A stretch of DNA of 64,000 nucleotides from Dyadobacter sp. CY261 (GTDB lineage Bacteria; Bacteroidota; Bacteroidia; Cytophagales; Spirosomataceae). Where the stretch lies: assembly GCF_021440085.1 (NCBI RefSeq), contig NZ_JAKCPW010000001.1:868001-932000 (forward strand). The letters are read 5' to 3'. The translations under genes and the position numbers were made by a program. The notes beneath the pieces were generated by a model that saw nothing but the letters and a program-made list of their open reading frames with translations, was not told the origin of the DNA and did not search any database. Positions 1 to 10,212 of this stretch are shown here, piece by piece; the stretch's first letter is position 1; each line of letters starts with the position of its first letter.

Positions 1-2934
<2,934 letters not shown>

Positions 2935-2943
2935 AGCATGTAG

Positions 2944-3057
2944 AAAACTCCGATATGGGAAGTAAATCTGACTTCTGCCGATTTCCCGGCAGGGTTATAC
3001 ATCATTAAAATCAAATCCGGTGATGTCGAAAGGCAGGTTAAGGTTATGAAGGAATAG
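2944..3057 (+). pseudogene. Relic: C-terminal tail of a T9SS-secreted protein
   Basis: The frame at 2944-3057 reads KTPIWEVNLTSADFPAGLYI, then IKIKSGDVERQVKVMKE and a stop. This is a good type-A T9SS sorting-domain ending (a xxL-S-xxPAGxYxIxIxSG pattern and a terminal basic strand). There is a stop codon directly upstream, so only about 37 residues of a once larger secreted protein remain, stuck between rph and the next gene. No start codon is available; it should not be translated as a protein. Confidence 0.75.
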
Positions 3058-3082
3058 GAATGTAATAATAGCCCGATCTGCT

Positions 3083-3090
3083 TACTTTTG
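3083..3090 (+). promoter_or_regulatory. Candidate Bacteroidota -7 promoter box
   Basis: TACTTTTG fits the Bacteroidota -7 consensus TAnnTTTG and lies 31 bases before the ATG of the glycosidase-like gene. I see no TTG at the expected -33 distance, so this is tentative. Confidence 0.4.
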
Positions 3091-3120
3091 CCGATTGACT
3101 AACATTCCTCAAACCTGAAA

Positions 3121-5277
3121 ATGAAATACCTTTTTATACTTTTAAACCTTATCAGTGTGCTGGCAAGGGGCCAGTCGGCAAATGCGGTTTCCAAGGATTG
3201 GCTGATCAGCCCGCAGTCGGCCAAAGCAACCGTTACCTACTCGCAGGACAAGCGTGACATTATCCTTTCCAATGGACTCGTAAGGCGTGTATTCCGCTTG
3301 AAGCCCGATCTGGCCTGCATTGAATATAAGAATCTTACGACCGGCCAGCAATTGCTCCGGGCCGTGAAGCCGGAAGCCAGGATCGTGCTGAACGGTGTTC
3401 CGTATCCGGTAGGAGGTCTTTACGGCCAAAGTGAAAATGCCTATTTGTTGCCCCAATGGATCGATGGCCTGAGCGTGTCAGACAGTGCCTTCCATTATGT
3501 GGATGTAAAAATCGCGCCTTTACAGCCCTATTTGAAGTGGAAAACAACCATGTGGACCGGCAATAAGAAGAATGCCACGGGAAATGAGGTGACTTTCCGG
3601 TTCCGTTCATCGCTGCCTGCGCTGGCGGGCGTGGAAGTGAGCGTGCATTACGCGATATTCGACGGCATCCCGTTGATTTCGAAATGGGTAACGATCCAAA
3701 ACGGCAGCAAAGCGGATTGGACCGTTAATCAGGTCGTGAACGAAATCCTGGCAGTAGTAGAGGAAGAGAGCGCGGTGGTAGGGAAACCCGAAGATATGGC
3801 AAAGCCGAATGGCCTGTATGTGGAGAACAATTTTGCGTTCAACAATGCGATGCGCTACGGCCTGAGCGACCAGGCGACGCATTGGAAGGTTGATAAAAAA
3901 TATACGTCGCAGGTCAATTACGATTTCCAGACGCCCTGCTTGCTGGAAGTTCATCCGAAAATCGATATGGGTGTGCGGGTGAAAGCAGGTGAAAATCTGG
4001 AATCGATCCGGACTTATGAACTCCTTATCGATAGTTATGACCGTGAGCGGAAGGGTCTGGCGGTCCGGAAAATGTACCGGACGATAGCGCCTTGGACAAC
4101 TATCAATCCCATTTTCATGCATTTAGTGAGCCAAAACGACGAGCAGGTCCGCACCGCGATTGACCAATGCGCGGCCACCGGCTACGAGGCGCTGATCCTA
4201 AGCTTTGGCAGCCATTGCAATATGGAAGACACCGCCGCTGCCAATCTTAAGAAATGGAAAGAATTAGCCGATTACGCCCACGGAAAAAATGTCCTGATCG
4301 GCAGCTATTCGCTGTTCAGTTCCCGCAAAATAAGCGATGAAGACGATGTGATCAACCCCAAAACCGGCAAACCAGGCGGTGCGTTTTTCGGCAATGCGCC
4401 TTGTATGGGGAGTAAATGGGGGCTGGCCTATCTGGCAAAGCTGAAAAAATTCATGTCCTACACCGGCTTTAATATTTTCGAAAATGACGGGCCGTATCCC
4501 GGCGATGTTTGTGCGTCCACGTCGCATCCTGGCCACGAAGGCCTGGCCGACTCCCAATGGAAACAGATGGCGTTGCAGAAGCAGCTGTATCAATGGTGCA
4601 ATGCGAATGGGGTGTATGTGAATGCGCCAGACTGGTACTTTCTCGATGGCACCAACAAGATAGCGCTGGGTTACCGGGAGGTGAACTTTTCGTTGCCCAG
4701 AGAACAACAAAAGATCCTCAACAGACAAAATATTTACGATGCGACCTGGAATGAAACGCCTTCGATGGTGTGGGGTTTTGTGCCGCTGACGAAGTACCAG
4801 GGCGGTGGCCCTGAGGCAGTGCTCGAACCGCTTTCGGAACACCTGGATGCGTATGAGCAACTCATGATGCAATATTACGGGGCCGGCGTACAGGCATGTT
4901 ACCGCGGGCCGAGGCTTTACGATACGGATGACACCAAACGAACGGTAACCAACGTGGTCAGTTGGTACAAAAAATACCGCGATATTCTCAATGCCGACAT
5001 TATTCACCTCCGACGCGCCGATGGCCGCGATTGGGACGGCATTATGCACTTCAATCCCGACCTGCGCGAAAAAGGGCTGGTGATGCTTTATAACCCGACA
5101 AAAGAACGGATCACGAGGAATATCCAACTGCCCGTTTATTACACGGGAAAGCACGATTCTGTCAAAATCCGCGTCAAGGAAGGTGCTGCTCAGGCATTTA
5201 CAGTGAACCGGGACTATGAGGTCGATTATGAGGTCGAGATTCCGGCGGAGGGATACACCTGGCTGGTCATAGAGTAA
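3121..5277 (+). CDS. Secreted glycoside hydrolase-like protein (alpha-galactosidase-like)
   Basis: A 718-residue protein with an N-terminal signal peptide (MKYLFILLNLISVLARGQS), so exported to the periplasm or beyond. The first 300 residues look like an N-terminal beta-sandwich that packs on the barrel. The middle, about 340-610, looks like a (beta/alpha)8 barrel with acidic strand ends: FENDGPYPGDVC near residue 460 and APDWYFLDG near 505. The end is a small beta-sandwich. The order resembles clan GH-D (GH27/GH36) proteins, which act on alpha-galactosides, but I cannot assign the family or substrate from sequence alone. It is flanked by relics on both sides and lies upstream of a convergent sulfatase, so it may be part of a polysaccharide-use patch. 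Confidence 0.65.
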   Translation: MKYLFILLNLISVLARGQSANAVSKDWLISPQSAKATVTYSQDKRDIILSNGLVRRVFRLKPDLACIEYKNLTTGQQLLRAVKPEARIVLNGVPYPVGGLYGQSENAYLLPQWIDGLSVSDSAFHYVDVKIAPLQPYLKWKTTMWTGNKKNATGNEVTFRFRSSLPALAGVEVSVHYAIFDGIPLISKWVTIQNGSKADWTVNQVVNEILAVVEEESAVVGKPEDMAKPNGLYVENNFAFNNAMRYGLSDQATHWKVDKKYTSQVNYDFQTPCLLEVHPKIDMGVRVKAGENLESIRTYELLIDSYDRERKGLAVRKMYRTIAPWTTINPIFMHLVSQNDEQVRTAIDQCAATGYEALILSFGSHCNMEDTAAANLKKWKELADYAHGKNVLIGSYSLFSSRKISDEDDVINPKTGKPGGAFFGNAPCMGSKWGLAYLAKLKKFMSYTGFNIFENDGPYPGDVCASTSHPGHEGLADSQWKQMALQKQLYQWCNANGVYVNAPDWYFLDGTNKIALGYREVNFSLPREQQKILNRQNIYDATWNETPSMVWGFVPLTKYQGGGPEAVLEPLSEHLDAYEQLMMQYYGAGVQACYRGPRLYDTDDTKRTVTNVVSWYKKYRDILNADIIHLRRADGRDWDGIMHFNPDLREKGLVMLYNPTKERITRNIQLPVYYTGKHDSVKIRVKEGAAQAFTVNRDYEVDYEVEIPAEGYTWLVIE

Positions 5278-5297
5278 GGTGGGCGAAACAGCACTTA

Positions 5298-5338
5298 TCA
5301 GGCCGGAGCCGACGATCTGATCGTCGGCTCCGGCCTGA
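5298..5338. terminator. Strong palindrome, likely bidirectional terminator
   Basis: Two 20-bp arms (5298-5317 and 5319-5338) are perfect reverse complements with a single base between them. It lies 20 bases past the stop of the glycosidase gene and between two convergent reading directions. A hairpin this long and GC-rich would stall either transcript, although there is no clear T-run. Confidence 0.7.
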
Positions 5339-5517
5339 ATATAGCCGAGTGATTTCAGAGAAAACGTCGGTTTCCCGTAAGGTCTTGGTAAACGATTCGC
5401 CCCGGTTGAAGAAGCCGTGGGGTTCGTCGGTATACAGGACCAGTTCGCAGCGACTGCCGGCTTCTTTCATTTTAGTCTGATAGGCCTGGGCAGTTGCTAC
5501 GGATACCAGTTTATCTT
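5339..5517 (-). pseudogene. Relic: C-terminal end of an alpha/beta hydrolase
   Basis: On the minus strand, directly after the sulfatase stop, the frame reads DKLVSVATAQAYQTKMKEAG, then SRCELVLYTDEPHGFFNRG and further. This is the usual end of a dienelactone-hydrolase/acetyl-esterase-like protein: the catalytic Asp region (DKLV) and the catalytic His in EPHGFFNRG. A one-base insertion near 5361 shifts the frame just before the expected LKSLGYI ending. The N-terminal two-thirds, including the nucleophile elbow, are missing, so the piece is dead. Confidence 0.8.
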
Positions 5518-7377
5518 TTATTTGCCTTGCTGCTGCTGCGGTGCTGGTTGAGGCAGGCGGCGTTTCAGCACATCGTCCCAGGTGATGTAAGGATAAATGT
5601 TGTACTTTTTAGCCTGTTCTTCAAACAATGCTTTCAGTTCTTCCAGCTTTTTAGGGTTCTTTTTGGCCAGATCAATTCGCTCGTTGAAATCCTCATTGAG
5701 GTTATAAAGCTGCCAGTCATTGTTTTCAGGATTAGCCACGCTGATCGCGCTGACGAGGTTTCCTGCGGGGCCCGAAACCGGTTTGTAGGCAAATCCGGCC
5801 TTCCAGCCATCATGATAAATCGAGCGGGAGCCGAAAATGTAGTAATACTGTGTTTTATGGCGGGACGCGACCTTGGCATCGTCCAGCGAGTAACCCAGCG
5901 AAATTCCCTGGATCGAATCCTGTTTGATGCCACGGATCGCTTCCGGCGCTTTAATGCCGGTGATTTCCAACGTAGTAGGCAACAGGTCGATCACATGGCC
6001 ATATTGGGTGCGGATTCCGCCTTTATCCTTAATGCCTTTGGGATAAAAAGCGATCAGCGGATTACGCGTGCCGCCTTCTGAATGTGCATCCTGTTTCCAG
6101 TATTTAAACGGTGTATTGGCCGCTTGTGCCCAGCCGAGCGGGTAGTTGGCATTGGTGCCTTCCGGCGCACCGATAAGGTCGATCTGTGCGAGGTTGTTCT
6201 TAACCTGCTCGGCCTCCGACAGCGGTGCCGATGTGAGCGCCGCTTGCGACGACCGGGCAATAACTCCTCCCAAAGCGCCTTCCTTGCTCGCGCCATTGTC
6301 GCCGATCACGACGAGAATGAGGGTGTTATCAAGCTGATTGATCTTTTTCAAATGATTCACGAGCCGGCCGATTTCATGGTCGGTGTAGGTGAGGTAGCCG
6401 GCGTAAACTTCCATAAATCGTGCGTACAACTTCTTTTCATCTGCCGAAAGGCTTGCCCAGGCGCGGATGTTGGGGTTGCGTTCGGGCAGGATCACGTTGG
6501 CCGGGATAATACCTTGCTTTTTCTGTTGCGCAAACACCTGCTCGCGGAAAACATCCCATCCGCCATCGAATTTACCCTTGTATTGGTCGCTCCATTCTTT
6601 GGCCACCTGATGCGGTGCATGCGTAGCACCGGGTGCATAATACAGGAAGAACGGCTTTTCAGGTGCCGCTTTCTTCTGGCGATCGATGAAGCTGATGGCC
6701 TTATCCGTGATTTGCTCGTTCAGGTGACGGCCGTCCGGGGTAACGTGGGCATTGTCCTCGACGAGATCGGGCTTATATTGATCGGTTTGTGAGCCCAGGA
6801 AACCGAAGAAATGCTCAAACCCTTTGCCCGAAGGCCAGCGGTCGAACGGACCTGCATCGGTAGCGTCCTGATCGGGCGTAAGACCGTATTTACCTACGGC
6901 AAAAGTGTTGTATCCGCTCTCGCGCAGGATTTCGGCGATGGTACCTTTGTCCGAAGGAATGCGACCGTCCCAGCCCGGGAATCCCCATGATGCCCAGGTG
7001 TGCGAAAAACCGCCCTCATGCACAGAATGGTGATTCCGTCCGGTAAGCAACGCCGCGCGGGTAGGGGCGCAGATGGCGGCGGTGTGGAAATTGGTATAAC
7101 GCAAACCGTTATTGGCCAGACTGTCGAAAGTAGGCGTAGGGATTACCCCTCCAAATGTGCTGGTAGCGCCGAAGCCCACGTCGTCCAGCAGGACCCACAC
7201 CACATTGGGCGCACCAGCAGGGGCTTTGAGCGGGTTAGTCCATACTTCCTTAGAATCGGAAGATGATTTGCCAACCGTTCCGGTAAATGGTTGCTGTTGC
7301 TGCGTGATGTTCTGGGCGTGCGACGTCATAAGGCCTGCCGATAGCAGCGCCGCGAGTAGTAGTTTTTGGGAATGCAT
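5518..7377 (-). CDS. Secreted arylsulfatase
   Basis: Hydrolyses sulfate esters, probably in the periplasm. I chose the start at 7377 because it puts a clean signal peptide first (MHSQKLLLAALLSAGLMTSHAQ); a start ten codons upstream is possible. The sulfatase signature is CAPTRAALLTGRN. Its cysteine (residue 103 from this start) would be turned into formylglycine by a maturase that is not in this window. The LDDVGFG motif near residue 65 supplies the two metal-binding aspartates, and the IGDNGASKEG region the later metal ligands. About 619 residues, typical of large AtsA-like arylsulfatases; Gln-rich at both ends. Divergently placed to a rhodanese gene, with a shared operator-like element in between (see 7492 and 7674). 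The substrate is unknown. Confidence 0.9.
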   Translation of the reverse strand: MHSQKLLLAALLSAGLMTSHAQNITQQQQPFTGTVGKSSSDSKEVWTNPLKAPAGAPNVVWVLLDDVGFGATSTFGGVIPTPTFDSLANNGLRYTNFHTAAICAPTRAALLTGRNHHSVHEGGFSHTWASWGFPGWDGRIPSDKGTIAEILRESGYNTFAVGKYGLTPDQDATDAGPFDRWPSGKGFEHFFGFLGSQTDQYKPDLVEDNAHVTPDGRHLNEQITDKAISFIDRQKKAAPEKPFFLYYAPGATHAPHQVAKEWSDQYKGKFDGGWDVFREQVFAQQKKQGIIPANVILPERNPNIRAWASLSADEKKLYARFMEVYAGYLTYTDHEIGRLVNHLKKINQLDNTLILVVIGDNGASKEGALGGVIARSSQAALTSAPLSEAEQVKNNLAQIDLIGAPEGTNANYPLGWAQAANTPFKYWKQDAHSEGGTRNPLIAFYPKGIKDKGGIRTQYGHVIDLLPTTLEITGIKAPEAIRGIKQDSIQGISLGYSLDDAKVASRHKTQYYYIFGSRSIYHDGWKAGFAYKPVSGPAGNLVSAISVANPENNDWQLYNLNEDFNERIDLAKKNPKKLEELKALFEEQAKKYNIYPYITWDDVLKRRLPQPAPQQQQGK

Positions 7378-7491
7378 ACAACTATTGTTTGGTGAAAACA
7401 TGTGCATCGACCATTTTCGAAAAGCGATTGGTGGCAGGCTGGTATTGGGCTTTCCGAAGCTGGAACGAAGATTTTTAGCAAAGAAAAATTA

Positions 7492-7516
7492 AAAATCTAT
7501 TAAATCCATAGATTTT
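7492..7516. promoter_or_regulatory. Inverted repeat, operator candidate (sulfatase side)
   Basis: AAAATCTAT and ATAGATTTT (9-bp arms) with a 7-bp spacer, about 115 bases upstream of the sulfatase start. The core AATCTAT-N7-ATAGATT is found again at 7674 on the rhodanese side. Two copies with the same spacing in one divergent intergenic region suggest a common dimeric regulator. Confidence 0.65.
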
Positions 7517-7658
7517 ATCTGATTTAAAAATTATTCTGTGAATCCCTCTCCATGGGTAGCCCCAGCCACGGCTGCTCATTCAATCCTCCTGGTGGTATAA
7601 TACCAGATTTTCGGGATCAGAATCACATCCCAATGAACCCGCGAGTACCTTCTTTACC

Positions 7659-7694
7659 TAGTTTTGTATATTAAATCTATCTAAATTATAGATT
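7659..7694 (+). promoter_or_regulatory. Promoter -7 box and overlapping operator (rhodanese side)
   Basis: TAGTTTTG at 7659-7666 fits the Bacteroidota -7 box. Eight bases downstream, 7674-7694 is AATCTAT, a 7-bp spacer and ATAGATT, matching the core of the element at 7492. A protein bound there would cover the transcription start, which suggests repression. The gene starts at 7704. Confidence 0.6.
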
Positions 7695-7703
7695 ATCACT
7701 ACA

Positions 7704-8117
7704 ATGAAAAAGCGCTCATTTCTGATCCTGCTATTTTTTGCGTCCGTCCTGGCCGTTCAAGCGCAGCAACCTGCACCGAAAAACATCGTTAAAGCCGACG
7801 ATCAGGCCCTGGCCAAGATCAAAGCCGGCAAGGCTTACCTCGTTGACGTCCGTACGCCCGAGGAGTTTGACGGTGGCCATTTGCAATATGCGACAAATAT
7901 CAATTACAACAGTCCCGAATTTAAGGCGCAGATCGCGAAACTCGACAAACACAAGCCGGTGTACCTCTATTGCCGTTCGGGCAATCGTAGTGGGAAGGCT
8001 GCCGACACATTACAAACACTCGGTTTTCATTCGTTTTATAACATCGGGGGTTTCGAGCAACTGAAAGCCGATGGTTTTCCTGCTGAGCAACTTCAAAACA
8101 GCGCTTCGAGGAAATGA
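7704..8117 (+). CDS. Exported rhodanese-like protein
   Basis: A single rhodanese domain of 137 residues behind a signal peptide (MKKRSFLILLFFASVLAVQA), so periplasmic. The active-site loop CRSGNRSG with the persulfide-forming C90 is intact, as are LVDVRTPEEFDGGHL near residue 50 and the C-terminal FYNIGGFEQL. Rhodaneses move sulfane sulfur; single-domain exported forms are common but their acceptors are mostly unknown. Its stop overlaps the next start by four bases (ATGA), so the two are translationally coupled. The facing sulfatase and shared operators suggest a role near sulfur or sulfated-glycan metabolism (inference). Confidence 0.88.
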   Translation: MKKRSFLILLFFASVLAVQAQQPAPKNIVKADDQALAKIKAGKAYLVDVRTPEEFDGGHLQYATNINYNSPEFKAQIAKLDKHKPVYLYCRSGNRSGKAADTLQTLGFHSFYNIGGFEQLKADGFPAEQLQNSASRK

Positions 8118-9115
8118 TCAGAAAGTTGCTTGCAGTTTTGTTCCTGGCGACGTCGTTGGGGAACCATGTAGCGGGTCAGTCGGTTCGCTTTCAACGTTTT
8201 GAGGCCAACCCGATCATCCGCCCCGAACTGTTGCCGGGCTCCGACGGGAAGAATATCAATGGCCCGTCGCTCATTAAGGTGCCAGATTGGCTGCCCAACA
8301 AGCTGGGCAAGTACTATTTGTATTTCGCCGACCATAATGGCACTTACATTCGCCTGAGTTACGCCGACGATCTCAAAGGTCCATGGAAAATTTACAAACC
8401 TGGCACCCTGCAAATGAACGATTGCGCCTGCAAAGGCGAAGCGGACGAACTGAAAGCCGGCAGGCACATTGCCTCGCCCGACCTGCATATCGACAATGCG
8501 AACAAGCAACTCGTCATGTATTTCCATTGCCCGCTATACGTCAGCGGCGACAAGGCCGATAAAAGCAATTATAAGCAGCTCACGCTCCGTGCTACTTCTA
8601 TTGACGGCATCCATTTCAAGCCCGAAACGACGCAATTAGGTGAGTCCTATTTCCGCGTATTCCAATGGAGCGGCCAGCATTACGCTGTTTCGCGCCTCGG
8701 AATTCTGTGGCGCTCGCCGGATGGCATCAAGACATTCGAGCGCGGCCCTAACCCGTTCGACAAGATCCAGCAACCCGCTTCCACGCTCCGTCACGCGGCA
8801 GTAAAGCTGACCGGCGATACATTATGGATTTTCCATTCCCGCATCGGCGACAGCCCGGAACGCATTTATTTGTCCAAAATCGCATTAAAGGGCGACTGGA
8901 ATACCTGGAAGCCTACGGAGCCGCAAGTAGTGGCATTGCCCGAAAAACCATTCGAAGGCAGTGACCTGCCGCTCACGGTTTCCAAAGAAGGGGCAGCGCG
9001 TCAGCGTTTCCGCGAGCTCCGAGACCCGGCCTTTTTTGAAGAGAATGGCAAATGGTACCTGCTGTATTCGGTGGCTGCCGAGAGTGGGATCGCGATCGGG
9101 GAGTTGGTGAAGTAA
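8114..9115 (+). CDS. Exported beta-propeller protein, GH43-like
   Basis: 333 residues with a signal peptide (MIRKLLAVLFLATSLGNHVAGQ). The pattern of short repeated beta blades, NGPSLIKVPDWL and YYLYFADHNGTYIRLSYADD near the start, and RELRDPAFFEENGKWYLLYS near the end, resembles the five-bladed propellers of the GH43/GH32/GH117 group. In those the first Asp and the RDP segment can be catalytic, but I cannot map a complete catalytic triad, so activity is uncertain. It is coupled by a 4-base overlap to the rhodanese gene and lies in a carbohydrate/sulfate patch. Confidence 0.6.
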   Translation: MIRKLLAVLFLATSLGNHVAGQSVRFQRFEANPIIRPELLPGSDGKNINGPSLIKVPDWLPNKLGKYYLYFADHNGTYIRLSYADDLKGPWKIYKPGTLQMNDCACKGEADELKAGRHIASPDLHIDNANKQLVMYFHCPLYVSGDKADKSNYKQLTLRATSIDGIHFKPETTQLGESYFRVFQWSGQHYAVSRLGILWRSPDGIKTFERGPNPFDKIQQPASTLRHAAVKLTGDTLWIFHSRIGDSPERIYLSKIALKGDWNTWKPTEPQVVALPEKPFEGSDLPLTVSKEGAARQRFRELRDPAFFEENGKWYLLYSVAAESGIAIGELVK

Positions 9116-9214
9116 GGTTTTAAAGACCTTTCCAGCCTCCACCATGGCCAGCAGGCATCGCTTAACATAAGGGCACACCATCCAATACCCCGACGGCGTA
9201 GGGGGGCAAATCGG

Positions 9215-9264
9215 GCCGGGGGATCTGGATTTCGTTAGTACTTCAGGCCTTCCGATCCCCCGGC
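9215..9264 (+). terminator. Stem-loop after the rhodanese/GH43-like operon
   Basis: 11-bp perfect arms (GCCGGGGGATC at 9215-9225 and GATCCCCCGGC at 9254-9264) around a 28-base loop, about 100 bases after the stop codon. No T-run follows, so it could equally be an mRNA-stabilising hairpin or a repeat. Confidence 0.4.
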
Positions 9265-9332
9265 GGACGGGAGGGATCCAAATGGAACAATGTTTGTACA
9301 AAACAAGCAAAACCATTTTGACCTGATTTTGA

Positions 9333-10043
9333 ATGAAGAATTTACTACTATTTTTTTGTTTAGGATTGATCTTTTCCTCATGCCAGGCTTTGCGTGACAG
9401 TCCAAAGTACAAATTCAATGACGGCGTGTACAAAACGCGCGACAATGGACGGAAGGAATGGGCTTATATCGAAAATAAAGATGATTCCATCTTTGTTTAC
9501 CGGTTAGCGAAAGGGTTCCGCCGTGCCGCCGTGCCTGTGAAACGGCCCAAGCCCAAAGTTTATCCCGGTACGTCCTCCGAAAAGGTCATTGAAGCCAGCA
9601 GATACTGGAAGCAAAGCCTCGATGTGGATGTGCTGACCATGCCTTTCAAATTTCGTCCGGCCAGAAGTTCATTTCCCCGGCAATTAAGCAATCACCTCAA
9701 CGGAGCGTTGTACCTCGGCTACCGGAATGACGTATATGAGCTGGCCTACAAGCAAAATCCCATCGGACAAGTGAGCCAACAGATCACACACCTGGGGTTT
9801 TCGGTCGGGTTGGCAACCGGGGTGGGGGTGACTCCAATGAATCCCTGGGTGACCAAAGATAGTATCAGTGTTGAGTACGACGGCTTTATCTGGACAAAAG
9901 CAGTCAGCATTATATTTGCCGTCGACAAGCTCAATTTCGGACTTGCGCTGGGAGTGGACCATCTTTTTGACTCGAATCGCAAGTACTGGATTTATCAGGG
10001 GAAACCGTATTTGGGGCTAACGGTCGGGTTGAATTTGAATTAA
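9333..10043 (+). CDS. Lipoprotein of unknown function
   Basis: 236 residues with a lipoprotein signal: MKNLLLFFCLGLIFSSC, cysteine at 17. The N-terminal part is polar with a stretch of basic residues and prolines (VKRPKPKVYP). The C-terminal half alternates Gly and aromatic residues (THLGFSVGLATGVGVTP, KLNFGLALGVDHL, KPYLGLTVGLNLN), as in small outer-membrane barrels or their accessory proteins. I do not recognise a family. It stands alone, between the carbohydrate patch and a convergent histidine kinase. Confidence 0.6.
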   Translation: MKNLLLFFCLGLIFSSCQALRDSPKYKFNDGVYKTRDNGRKEWAYIENKDDSIFVYRLAKGFRRAAVPVKRPKPKVYPGTSSEKVIEASRYWKQSLDVDVLTMPFKFRPARSSFPRQLSNHLNGALYLGYRNDVYELAYKQNPIGQVSQQITHLGFSVGLATGVGVTPMNPWVTKDSISVEYDGFIWTKAVSIIFAVDKLNFGLALGVDHLFDSNRKYWIYQGKPYLGLTVGLNLN

Positions 10044-10212
10044 TCGGTCGGGACTAGCTTCTGCCCCAGTTGTTTATGCATCGACGAGAAGTCGTAACTG
10101 TTCCAGGCCGGAACGATTGGATCCTTTGTTTTTTGATCATAATATGCCCGGACAACGACACTTCTCCCGGTCGCGGTGTGGGTGGCTGCAATAACAAGTC
10201 CTGGCAGAATGA

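Noticed and set aside
4264..5154. 296-codon minus-strand frame inside the glycosidase gene
   Set aside because: Antisense shadow caused by codon bias of the plus-strand gene; no family features.
6082..6792. 236-codon plus-strand frame inside the sulfatase gene
   Set aside because: Antisense to the sulfatase core with its signature motif on the other strand.
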